The notes beneath the pieces were generated by a model. The model saw nothing but the letters and a program-made list of their open reading frames with translations, had not been told where the DNA came from and searched no databases. A DNA stretch of 64,000 bases from contig WHUZ01000074.1 in the NCBI GenBank assembly GCA_015179045.1, forward strand, positions 62,001 to 126,000. Reading direction: 5' to 3'. This DNA comes from Kalaharituber pfeilii (lineage: Eukaryota; Ascomycota; Pezizomycetes; Pezizales; Pezizaceae). The position numbers and the translations under genes are program-made. Below are positions 33,928-42,716 of the stretch, piece after piece; the first letter of the stretch is position 1, and the number at the start of each line of letters is the position of its first letter.

Positions 33928-36900
33928 ATGGAACAGGAACCGGCAGTGATGGCCTTTATTAGGCCCTTACGGTTTTCTGGGGCAAAAGGAAGTGTCCCAG
34001 TCTCTCGATTTAGAAGTAGTATGGAACTTCATTTTCCAGCTCTTGAAGCCAAATTTACAGTGCAAGCACATTTGAATGAGGCAAAGCTCCTCTTTCTGGA
34101 AGGGCTTCTTGATGGAGAGGCTCAGAGATGGTGGAATGGCCTTGCAGCCAACCAAAGAACAGATTATACTACTGCAATGACAGCGCTCGCTACAAGATTT
34201 CCAGAACAGACGATATCCCGTGCTGAAGATGTGACATGGGCCCTGGATACGCTCAGTAACTTCAAGCAAGGTACCGATACTGCTGAAGTATATGTGGATA
34301 AAGTACGGAAGCTTCATGGTATCTTGGGAGATACTTTTGCCGATGTGCTAGCCCAGAAATTTCTGCACGGAGTGGCGAATGAGACTCTTCAAACTGCAAT
34401 GAGTTTGCATTTGAATAATCCATTTACATTAAATGAGGTGTTGGAACTATTTCTGAAGGGAACTCGACTGGTGCGAAGTTCGGCCCCAGCACCGGAACCT
34501 CTAATACCACCACCACCGAAGTCACAAGAGGAACTGACTAGAGATTTGCTGGTATCTCAAGAAAGAATGCTGGTATCACATGAGAAAATTGCCAGCATGG
34601 TCGCAGCCGGATTAGAGAAACTAGCACAACGGAATGCTGTGGGGTATGCATCAGGAGCTTTAGCACCATTGGGAAGAAACTATGGGATGCAGAGTACGAA
34701 TGTGATGGCATCATCAGTTCCTACGGCAGCTCCAGTTAACAAGAGGGAAATTCAATGTATTAAGTGTGGAATGAAGGGACATAAGTCTTATCAGTGTCAA
34801 TATGCCCCGTTGTCTGAAGAGGAACAACGCCAGCTGAGAGCTAAATTACTCCCACAACAAAACCCTTCAACTTCAATCCCAACTCGGTCAGCAAACCAGC
34901 CACGATCAGGATCTTTGAATCCCATCCCACTTCGCCCTAGGAACTTGAACTATGGTTGGCAGCCACTACAAGAGGCAACAGCAGCAATGATCGAAATAAC
35001 TCCTGAAGACTTTGAAGTAGTAGATATAGATGAAGAAATGGTATTTGATAGAGGAGTTCAGATGGTGGAGACAGTTGCTGAAAGTGAAACTATCGAAGCT
35101 TTGATGGCCGCCTTAACTGCTGATGAGAAGATGGAATTGATAGCAATGGTAGATAAAAGGATAGAGTGTCGTCGAGTTTGGGCGAGTGTTGATGAACGTA
35201 CCAGGAGAGGAGATATAGCTGAAAAAGCGGTGGCGAGTGTCGATGAACGTCAAGCGGATGTGGAAGTCGGTATTAATGAACGTCAAGTGGATGCCGTGGA
35301 GGTGGAGGCGAGTGTGGAAGAACGTCAAGCGGATGTGGAAGTCGGTATTGATGAACGTCAAGTGGATGTGGAAGGGGGTGTTGATGAACGTCAAGCAGGT
35401 GCCGTGGAGGTGGAGGCGAGTGTGGATGAACGTCAAGTGGATGTGGAAGCAGGTGTTAATGAAGGTCAAGTGGGTGTGGAAGCGAGTATGGATGAACGTC
35501 AAGTGTGTGACGAGAAGGAGGGTGTACTGGATGGTACTCAGCCTGAGGAACGAGAGGAGGGGTGGAAAGTGTGTGCGGTGGAGGCGGGTGTCGATGAATG
35601 TCAACCGGCTGCAGTGGAAGCAAGTGAGGCATCCAAAATAGAGAGAGCAGGTAGGGGGGAGGAAGAAGAAGAAATGTTTGGATACCGGTTATCAGAATTT
35701 TCTACAGAGAAAAGACTCATTGATTATGAGAAGAATTGGGATAATGAGACCTCACAGCAACAGGTAAATGATTGGTTCAAGAAGTATGGAATTGAGATTG
35801 GAAAGGATGTCTTGTCAGGAGATGAACAAACGGTTGTTAAGAGGCTTCTTTATACCTGGTGGAGCTTGCTTGTGGTAAAGGAACAAGATCTGCTACTCAG
35901 TGATCCGGTAATGCATGAAATCCAAGCCTACCGGCACGCAAAACCACATCGTGCAAAATCCCAGATATCGGCAGAGGACGAGATTGAGTGGCAATTAACA
36001 AATATACTAACGATGAGTGGGACCATTATCCGAATGGATCCAAGAGGGGAGGAGAGTTTGCTGAAGACGCTACATAGACATAGGCAGCAAGGGTTTAGTG
36101 GTAACCAGAGAGATGAAGAACAGGAAGAGCTGGGTCGAATGATCTTTGAGTACTTTTTTGATGATTATGGGGGTACTGACTGGAGGATGGTAGTCCTCTT
36201 GCATTCAATTCATTTCCCTCGGATGTCTTGGGCCAGCCTAATGCTAAAACCGAAAACGAAAGTTGCAGTATCTCGGATATTACCTCTAGGAATGCACGTG
36301 GGGTTGAGAGTAGGCTCCTATGGAGAAGTGGTGCGCGGGTTGATGGCAAACAAGGGAAAGATTGATAAAATAGTGAACTACCCAACTCCTCAGACATCGG
36401 ATGATATTGAAAACTTCCTATACATGACCACCTATCTCAAAGGCCTAATTTCGGGAAGGGCTGAGCATGCTCGGATTATCAAGTCAGCAGTGGTATTGGA
36501 AATAAAGGAGGTAGATGAAGAACAGGAGGGGAAGGTGACATTAAAGAAAGGAAGGAAGAGGAAGAAACCAATGATTACTAAAGTGGCAGTGAGCTTTACC
36601 TGGGGCGGAGTGCAGCAGAAGTCCTTTGACATCATTAAAAGGTTCATTGAGGATCGAGAGTATGGTCACAAATTGGAGCCGCGGTGGGAGGGACCATACC
36701 AGTTGGCACGAGTGGTGGGAAATGGGACGTCAGGTTATTCGCAAGTACTGCAAACCGGACAAGTCAAGGGAAGGTATGCCCTCAATGCGCTAAAGGTGTT
36801 CGTTCCTAGAGAAGAGGGAGGATTGTTAGCCAAGGTGGCCACGCAGGAGCATTTGTGTTTGATCTCATTTGTCAGTGCACTTTATGTTATTTTTTTTGTA

Positions 36901-37182
36901 ATGCTGCCGCGGTGGTCTATGGGTATTTTTGATTGCACTGGGCATGGACATTTGTGTTTGCTGGGGTTCCTCTGTATGAGTACACACTCATACAGCGGAA
37001 GGGGAGGACTGTCGCAAACCTGGAGAGGGCCTTGGCATTTCACGTGCCCTGGCAAAGGAAGGCTAGGGGAGAGGATACTAGAAGGTTGGCGGGTTGAAGA
37101 ACCGGGAGACTACCAAAAGAGGAAGTGGGCACTTGAGAATTACGGGTATATCAAGAGGGCGGGGAGGAGGCCTTCTCTGTAG
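33928..37182 (+). CDS. Gag with fused remnants of Pol (1084 aa), gypsy type
   Basis: An uninterrupted frame. Residues 1-190 are a retrotransposon Gag domain (LFLEGLLDGEAQRWWNGL; TRFPEQ; QKFLHGV). Residues about 276-289 are a CCHC knuckle, CIKCGMKGHKSYQC. Residues about 415-560 are tandem ERQADVEVG-type repeats. Residues about 630-700 resemble the spacer before RT (VKRLLYTWWSLLVV...AEDEIEWQ). The protease motif, RT palm (YxDD), RNase H and integrase core are absent. About 795-905 is the RT-RNase H connection (NKGKIDKIVNYPTPQTSDDIE; VSFTWGGVQQKSFDIIKRF). It joins directly to an integrase C-terminal block (LEPRWEGPYQLARVVGNG; KGRYALNALKVF, about 915-960). The last ~57 codons are inside the 3' LTR. 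Deletions that left one open frame suggest a non-autonomous element whose Gag is still made, or chance. It could be mobilised in trans. Confidence 0.85.
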   Translation: MEQEPAVMAFIRPLRFSGAKGSVPVSRFRSSMELHFPALEAKFTVQAHLNEAKLLFLEGLLDGEAQRWWNGLAANQRTDYTTAMTALATRFPEQTISRAEDVTWALDTLSNFKQGTDTAEVYVDKVRKLHGILGDTFADVLAQKFLHGVANETLQTAMSLHLNNPFTLNEVLELFLKGTRLVRSSAPAPEPLIPPPPKSQEELTRDLLVSQERMLVSHEKIASMVAAGLEKLAQRNAVGYASGALAPLGRNYGMQSTNVMASSVPTAAPVNKREIQCIKCGMKGHKSYQCQYAPLSEEEQRQLRAKLLPQQNPSTSIPTRSANQPRSGSLNPIPLRPRNLNYGWQPLQEATAAMIEITPEDFEVVDIDEEMVFDRGVQMVETVAESETIEALMAALTADEKMELIAMVDKRIECRRVWASVDERTRRGDIAEKAVASVDERQADVEVGINERQVDAVEVEASVEERQADVEVGIDERQVDVEGGVDERQAGAVEVEASVDERQVDVEAGVNEGQVGVEASMDERQVCDEKEGVLDGTQPEEREEGWKVCAVEAGVDECQPAAVEASEASKIERAGRGEEEEEMFGYRLSEFSTEKRLIDYEKNWDNETSQQQVNDWFKKYGIEIGKDVLSGDEQTVVKRLLYTWWSLLVVKEQDLLLSDPVMHEIQAYRHAKPHRAKSQISAEDEIEWQLTNILTMSGTIIRMDPRGEESLLKTLHRHRQQGFSGNQRDEEQEELGRMIFEYFFDDYGGTDWRMVVLLHSIHFPRMSWASLMLKPKTKVAVSRILPLGMHVGLRVGSYGEVVRGLMANKGKIDKIVNYPTPQTSDDIENFLYMTTYLKGLISGRAEHARIIKSAVVLEIKEVDEEQEGKVTLKKGRKRKKPMITKVAVSFTWGGVQQKSFDIIKRFIEDREYGHKLEPRWEGPYQLARVVGNGTSGYSQVLQTGQVKGRYALNALKVFVPREEGGLLAKVATQEHLCLISFVSALYVIFFVMLPRWSMGIFDCTGHGHLCLLGFLCMSTHSYSGRGGLSQTWRGPWHFTCPGKGRLGERILEGWRVEEPGDYQKRKWALENYGYIKRAGRRPSL
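35190..35610 (+). repeat. coding minisatellite in Gag (45-bp based)
   Basis: Units built from GATGAACGTCAAGYGGATGT-like sequence encode [VI][DN]ERQ[VA]DVE[VAG]G. About ten units occur, some extended by AVEVEAS. The array is open in more than one frame on both strands, which explains overlapping spurious frames. Confidence 0.85.
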
Positions 37183-37298
37183 CATGACACAACACAATAC
37201 AATAATCATCGTCACAAGGTTGAAGAAAGTCAGTTCCACAGACCTCGTTCAATTCCAGTGATTTACTCCTTCCCTCTAGTCCACTTTCCTCCTCGACA
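37010..37298 (+). repeat. 3' LTR (289 bp)
   Basis: Matches 33303-33588 end to end, starts TGTCGCAAACC and ends CCTCGACA, preceded by a purine-rich tract. The Gag-Pol stop codon lies inside it. Confidence 0.9.
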
Positions 37299-37301
37299 GT
37301 A

Positions 37302-39161
37302 CCATCACCGATGGGGTAATGATGTGCCCACCGGTAATGATGCGTGCTCTTGGCACTCCTCCTCACGCATTTTCTCATCGTATTACTTATTGAAGGCATA
37401 CAACATATATTGAAATCACATACTACAAGGCTAATTCCATATCGCTAAATCAGAATATTTCATCAGAATCATGAAAAAAACAAAAGGTCAAGATCTCTGA
37501 ATAAATCTGTCATCCTCTATCCAAAAAAAGACCTCCTTGCAAATGACCTATCTAATATCATCCAAAATTAAGATATTATTAAAGAGACGTATCAATTCTT
37601 ATTCATTGTATATCAGTCTATTAAGTTATAGTCAGAAATTGCATATAGAATTCATCTGGAATGCAGTATACCTTCAAATATATAGATAAAATTCAGATTC
37701 TCAGGTGAATCTTTAGATCTCGATATCATTATCAGTATTCTCAAAGTCTTCAGATGATCCCGAAATGCTAGGACTTGACATAGTGGTAGTTGAAGGGCTA
37801 GAGATGATGACTGTAGCCTCATTTGAGGGCTCTGGTAGAGATGATGAACAATGTGGCTCAAAATTCACTGATGATACTTTACTGGCCACCCCCTCCCTTG
37901 GCTGTTGAAACCCTCCCCGAATATCAACCATAAGTTTCCCTCGGCCGTGGTCCCGTATACGAACTGCCCCACGACCTCTCATTGCAGTCCGCTTAGCTAC
38001 TTTATGTTCCTTCTCTTCTTGCTTCTATTTTACCCTCTTTTTATGCTCTTTCATACCTAATCACCTTTTTTCCTCAATAGCCTTTTTTTTTCTTTCTTGA
38101 CAGCATTCTACTACTTCTCTGCTTTCTCAGCCTATTTTTCTGCTTTCAGGATCTTTTCCACTGCTTCTTCTCTGTTACGGGCTTACCACAACCATAGGGC
38201 GGGCGGTCGGTGGCGTATACGAAATGCGAGCTAATGTCAGGCGGCGTCGCAGTCACATAAATGAGTACTATATCATATGAGCTATGCAGAGGACTAGCGA
38301 GCATCACTAGTCAAGTGTCTTTTTGACCTGGTAAACGGTAACTCTCTGCGTTTACCAGATCTGTTACATTCTCCTCTTACCTATTTTTCCAAATTTTTGT
38401 TACTTTTGCTTTTCCGCTACTTCAAGCACTGCTTTCACCTTTACAATCTCATTATAATGGGGATTGTAGGTATTTGACTAGCTGTGTACTCCTCTACGCA
38501 GCTTATATAGCAATGCAACAGCAATAGCATATTGCATACGTCATATATGTGTGCATATTCGCTCTACCAGCCGCCCAGTTACTAAAGGTATTATTAGCAA
38601 ATTCTTACCTGCAGAGCTCATCATCTCTACCGAAGGCCTCAAATAAGGCTACAGTCATCACCTCTAGTCCTTCAGCTATCACCATGCATAGTTGTAGCAT
38701 TTCTGGATCACCTGAAAACTCTGAGAACACTAATAGTGATATTGATGTATAAAGATTGGCCTGAGAATGTAAGCTTTCTCTATATAGTTGAAAGTATAGT
38801 TATTCTAGATGAACTCTGCATGCAACTGCTGACTATAACCTAATAGACTGATGCAGGGCAAATATGTATTGATAGCTTTCTATAATAATATCTTGATTTT
38901 GAGTAATATTGGGCAGGTTATACAGAAGGGTGGCTTTTTTTGATGGAGAATGATAGATTTAGTCACAGATCGTGATTTATTGGCTTTTTTGTGATTCTGA
39001 TGAAAGATTCTGATTTAGCGATGTTGAATTAGCCTTGTAGTATATAATTTCAATATATGTCATATACCTACAATAAGTAATACGATGGGAGAATGCATGA
39101 GGAGGAGTGCCAACAGGGTGCATCATTACTGGTGGGCACATCATTACCCCATCGGTGATGG
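37302..39161. mobile_element. fold-back TA-type element with long inverted arms
   Basis: The left arm from 37302 (CCATCACCGATGGGGTAATG) and the complement of the right arm ending at 39161 are similar over some 680 bp. TA lies on each side (37300-37301, 39162-39163). Each arm encodes the same C-terminal peptide in outward orientation: minus 37713-37982 (SSSLPEPSNEATVIISSPS, ending TDNDIEI) and plus 38549-38752 (SSSLPKASNKATVITSSPS, ending TNSDIDV). I read this as two 3' halves of one transposase gene joined head to head. The transposase class (pogo/Tc1-mariner) is inferred from the TA and terminus only. Confidence 0.7.
38178..38580. mobile_element. second copy of TA-type element E, nested in the fold-back element
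   Basis: Starts CGGGCTTACCACAACCATAG after TA at 38176-38177. It shares the GAGGACTAGCGAGCATCACTAG and ACGGTAACTCTCTGCGTTTACC blocks with 32602-33152. The right end is degraded (CCGCCCAGTTAC near 38571-38582). Confidence 0.5.
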
Positions 39162-39377
39162 TATTTGTCTAGTGTAAAAAATAAATGCATGGATATTGCA
39201 AGCCTCATCCGTGCGTAGCAAGCCTCTACCAACTACATCAGTGCGCAAAAAATCTTTTGAGGCACTTCCATGGCCAGCTCGGAGGCCCAGGCTGAGACCA
39301 GGCGATCATAAGTGGGAAAAACGGCCAGTGTGCGTACAGGCAGAAAGTGCCTGTCCCGAGAGGTTTTGCACATGGCC

Positions 39378-40270
39378 GGATGCAGGGTTATCGACAGGGG
39401 ATTGTAGACTAGCCTGTGTACTTCTTAGTGATCAAGATAAAGGTTTAACTAAGGCTTTAGTTGATGCTAGATGGGACGGCATGGTTAAACATCAATTATG
39501 TGAATGGCACATCTTCGGCTAGCATGATTACAAGCCCGTAATTTCAGAGCTGGAGAATACAACGCTATATACAATAGCTGGATTAGCCACTCGCTATGCT
39601 CTTCCTTGCGCTCACCGACTGCAGCCTTTCTTTCAACATAACTCTCTTATTCCACCCACTCTATTTCATCTGCGATGGTTTATTGAGAGCTCTACTATTG
39701 AATCCGCTACTTGGACTATGCCAGCGTTTATTGATCTTACTCAAGATGAAAGCTCCCCAGAATCAACACCAGCTCTCGCACTAGTATCAGCACCAGCACC
39801 AGCACCAGTTTTTTTTTTTTTTTTTTTTTTTTTTTATTCACGTAACCCCGCATACAGGCTACCAGCCTATGGCAGGGACCCATATACCCGGGCCAGGTTT
39901 GAGACAACTAACTACGGAATCTACATACACCCTTGAGCACCCAGTGCCCTCCGTCCCCCGGTCCCCGGCTACCCCAGATCGAGGCAGGCAAACCAGTACT
40001 ACCATACCAGTGCCCGCACTAGCATCAACACCGGCTCTAGCACCCATACCAGTACCGGCGCCGCCACCACCGCCATTTCATAACTCACTAGTTAATGCAG
40101 GCCGTGATCTCCTCTTAAGGTCACTTGCATATGAACAAGCATTTCAGCAAACTCTGTCCTCCGAAGACTCAGAACGTTATGTGCAATTACATCAGCGAAT
40201 AGCAACGCAGCTCAGACAACAGTTTCTCCATGAGCAGCAGTCTAATCTTCCTTAAGAGTTTGCACCTGCT
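39378..40270 (+). pseudogene. MULE transposase relic (C-terminal half), interrupted
   Basis: The plus frame reads VLLSDQDKGLTKALVDARW, then HQLCEWHI (39420-39515), matching the DDE-region block of MULE transposases ('sDrd.al..Ai...lC.wHi'). A shifted frame gives YALPCAHRL and LFHLRWFIESS near 39590-39700, like the SWIM-type CxH region. After a family-B insert the frame resumes as a C-terminal tail (EQAFQQTLSSEDSERYVQLHQ). That tail is homologous to EQYHANLSSEEAERLAYFQ in the MULE at 54200-54400. Its upstream part is missing at the TSD of the 7.9 kb element. Confidence 0.75.
39810..39991 (-). mobile_element. family-B retroposon inside the MULE relic
   Basis: A poly-T run (39809-39835) is followed by ATTCACGTAACCCCGCATAC and CCTATGGCAGGGACCC, the family-B 3' end on the complement, ending near GAGGCAGGC as in other copies. 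ACCAGT occurs at both edges (39804-39809, 39992-39997), but the host is a CCAGCA repeat, so this TSD is weak. It splits an Ala/Pro-rich coding stretch. Confidence 0.65.
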
Positions 40271-40529
40271 GTTGCTGAACCTTCTTTAAGGTAGAAAAAA
40301 ACAAAAGGCCCAGCAAGGCAGCGGGCATTGACCGGTGTGGAGCTTGCAGAACGTCAGGCTAATCAGCGGAGAAATGATTAGTCAATGAGATACCACAGGA
40401 AACGCAAGATGTAATTCTAGTACAAACTCGGCATGTACCTTTGACTACTCCATATTAACCTCCTAAATCTTCTAAATCTTCCTTGTATGTAGATAGCTTG
40501 ATAATTGAATAACATACCTCGCCTCTCAC

Positions 40530-41043
40530 ATGGTTGAAGCAGCTAACAAGGATCTAGGGAAGACAATCGGGATCCGTTGGCTGAGGAAGAAACAAACACT
40601 GGTCGATGAAGGGAAAAAGACAAGCTCAGCGGGTAGTCTAGTTGGAGAAAACCACCGAGGTTGGGAGAGTGAGACTCGGAGGACGATGGCTGAGAGTAGA
40701 CCAGTATGAATGGGACAGAGGACGGAAATAGGAAGACAAGGTCCCCGCATGCTGGCTTTTAAACCAGCGAGAGCCGTGGGTCTCATACATGTTAATTAGT
40801 TCTTTTGTTCTTTCTCATTTATTCCTTATGTAATTAAACCTCTTTTTTTTATTTTTTATATCAATACTCGCATGCCGCCCTATGGGCTACGGAAAGGGGT
40901 TTATTAAAGGAAAAGGGAACTAAACTAATACTTAAGTACATGGGGCCCGCGGTTCTCATTGTGCTGTGGGGGATACTGGTACGTAATTAAACCTCGCCAT
41001 AGCCCACAGGGCGGCATGCGAGTACCGATATAAAAGAAAAAAA
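40530..41043 (+). mobile_element. ORF1-plus-tail family-A retroposon with perfect 11-bp TSD, carrying a nested tail
   Basis: TCGCCTCTCAC is repeated at 40519-40529 and 41044-41054. The insert begins with a LINE ORF1 C-terminal frame (GKTIGIRWLRKKQTLVDEGKK...VDQYEWDR in shifting frames, 40555-40725). A short 3' UTR follows, then the family-A hairpin and A-rich end at 40989-41043. A second insert (40843-40982) lies inside its 3' UTR. ORF1 joins the 3' tail with no ORF2 sequence between. Confidence 0.85.
40843..40982 (-). mobile_element. nested family-A retroposon, 13-bp TSD
   Basis: T-rich start, TATATCAATACTCGCATGCC and the hairpin complement, then about 80 bp. GTAATTAAACCTC is exactly repeated at 40830-40842 and 40983-40995. 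The insertion point is 1-2 bp before the hairpin of the plus-strand host tail. Confidence 0.9.
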
Positions 41044-41054
41044 TCGCCTCTCAC

Positions 41055-41165
41055 GCATATGCATAAGCCTGGCATGCGATCTGAAGACTGTACCTACCTC
41101 TGCAACCGGGCAGGCTAGTCTACAGTTCCCTGTCGATACCTCTGCATCCGGGCAGGCCGAGAGGT
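41055..41165 (-). repeat. MULE-related terminal sequence, inverted copy of 39378-39420
   Basis: The complement reads CGGATGCAGAGGTATCGACAGGG...GTAGACTAGCCTG, matching the plus strand just right of 39377 (CGGATGCAGGGTTATCGACAGGG...GTAGACTAGCCTG). It is extended by ACCTCTCGGCCTGCC, which resembles the MULE terminus ACCTCTC. Probably the right end of the MULE whose relic fills 39378-40500. Confidence 0.45.
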
Positions 41166-41345
41166 CCCGGATTCCAACCGACACAAGGATTGTACGATTG
41201 TGTATAGACAAATTTGTCAATGCAAAGTTCCAGAATGAGCTTAAAGCTGCTGGTACACCTATGCTCCATACACGAAGTATCAGAATGGTATTATGGAATG
41301 GATGATTCAGACACTCCTCTGGGCAGGGTGGGGTGGGACAGGATA
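41165..41345 (+). pseudogene. copia integrase relic, probable continuation of the 30-31 kb copia
   Basis: The plus strand reads IVRLCIDKFVNAKFQNELKAAG, then, after a frame change, YAPYTKYQNGIMEWMIQTLL. This matches the copia integrase run 'RTDNGTEF....F...L...GI ... APYTPQQNGVAERM'. It lies downstream of the point where the copia frame stops (IDDFSHMA at 31450), with about 9.7 kb of inserted DNA between. Divergent and short. Confidence 0.6.
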
Positions 41346-41718
41346 GACTATGGAGTTTGAACTGTAGCGCTGGGAGTGGGTCAAGGGGTAGGAGGAAGGG
41401 TTCGAGGCAAGGTTCAGATATTATGTCCAGAATTATGCATCAAGGCTCATGCACTGACGTTAACTGTGACGACCTACTGTGATTCACTATGAGGTGACAT
41501 AAGTTACTGCTTGCGCACTTAGTACAATCATAACCACTACAAATTCAGAAAACAAAAAAGGGAACACACTGTACTTACATTGAACAACATACCCAGGCTA
41601 CAAGAAAAAAATGTACTTACACTCTACCTCCGTTACGACAAATGCAATGTGCTTTGACAGGGATTTTCATCTTGATGAGCGAAAGTAGCCTCTGAGTATT
41701 AGAAGAAACTGAGTAATA

Positions 41719-42502
41719 CTGTCTTTCACCACAACCCCGACGTGCACCACGTCCCGACGCACGTTTTACACCAAAACTGAGCAAGCGCGACAACATATAT
41801 CTCAACCACCAGAACAGAATTTTGTATGCGCACTTCAGGAGAAATAAATAAAGGGTTATTCTTCACCTTTAATCCCTCTATTTGCACTGAAAAGACATTG
41901 TAGTTGATTAATGGCGCCATGAGTTTTTCATTGATGTCTTGGCATGCATTTATATGGAATTCCCATACAAAGTGAACTGGAGGGTAGAATGCACACCTTC
42001 TCATCAACGGTCACCATAATGGCTATATAATTGTGGCTAGAGAGTCTCCCCAATAGGCCTCTTGTCAATTAGTGCTTCAATTGGCTTAATGTTGTTTAAT
42101 GCCTAATTTATACATCAAATTGCCATTTCAGGTAGTTTTTCTATACAATTATTGCATACAGTTTCTATCAGAAAATGAATTTTGTGAATAACTCCACTAC
42201 TTCTTGAGAAATTTTCTTGGTGTGATAAGTGGAATTCAATACTAGTGATATCACAGCGAAAAAAATATGCCAAGCCTATGCCAATTTATGGTAAGAATTT
42301 CATGAATCATAAATCCCTTCAAAGCAACATATTTGAAGAGGCTGAGGTGTGGAATATGAAGAATAGTCCTTAATTTAACTGCTCAACAAGTTGCATACAA
42401 AATTCCATTCTGGTGGTTGAGATATATGTTGTCGCGCGCGGTCAGTTTTGGTGTAAAACGTGCGTCGGGACATGGTGCACGTCGGGTTGTGGTGAATTAC
42501 AG
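41719..42502. mobile_element. TA-flanked MITE (784 bp) upstream of lectin F2
   Basis: Inverted termini of over 100 bp (CTGTCTTTCACCACAACCCC left; complement of right CTGTAATTCACCACAACCCG) are flanked by TA at 41717-41718 and 42503-42504. The paralogous F1 flank reads GAGTAATATTTCTTGGC near 27057, equal to this site without the insert. No coding capacity. Confidence 0.9.
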
Positions 42503-42716
42503 TACTTCTTGGCAACTGAGTACAAGAGCAAGCGTGCGGGGTCGCTACTTCCCACCATGGATTAGCCATAAAACATGCATGTCAAGCATCCCCCGCAGTG
42601 GTTCTATAGATCTACCGGCAGTCCATACGTATATCAATAATATCAGCTCTATATCTCTTTCGGTTGCCGCTATATCACTGGGAGCTCGAAAGCTACCTAT
42701 AGAAAACTACCTATTA

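Larger units (their letters stand above)
33303..37298 (+). mobile_element. Ty3/gypsy LTR retrotransposon, internally deleted, with LTRs
   Basis: LTRs at 33303-33588 and 37010-37298 both start TGTCGCAAACCTGG and end CCTCCTCGACA. They differ at roughly one base in ten by eye. GTAC flanks the element (33299-33302, 37299-37302). A candidate primer-binding site starts at TGGCGGTCCTAGG, just after the 5' LTR, and a purine tract (GGAAGGGGAGGAC) precedes the 3' LTR. The single long ORF (33928-37182) encodes Gag and remnants of Pol. The element sits on the left tip of the fold-back element at 37302. Confidence 0.9.
31453..39368. mobile_element. 7.9 kb composite Mutator-like element with 87-bp identical TIRs
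   Basis: The first 87 bases (CAAAACCTCTCGGGACAGGC...) are exactly the reverse complement of the last 87. After a 10-12-bp indel, similarity continues for about 25 bp. CACATGGCC is repeated exactly at 31444-31452 and 39369-39377. A 9-bp TSD and these termini fit a MULE, and the TIR resembles those at 53572/54872 and 341. No transposase is visible inside. The interior consists of other elements: a TA-flanked element (32602-33152), an LTR retrotransposon (33303-37298) and a fold-back element (37302-39161). It therefore looks non-autonomous. Confidence 0.85.

Noticed and set aside
35113..35641. Minus- and plus-strand frames rich in THFHI/NVKWMW repeats
   Set aside because: They are other-frame readings of the Gag minisatellite.
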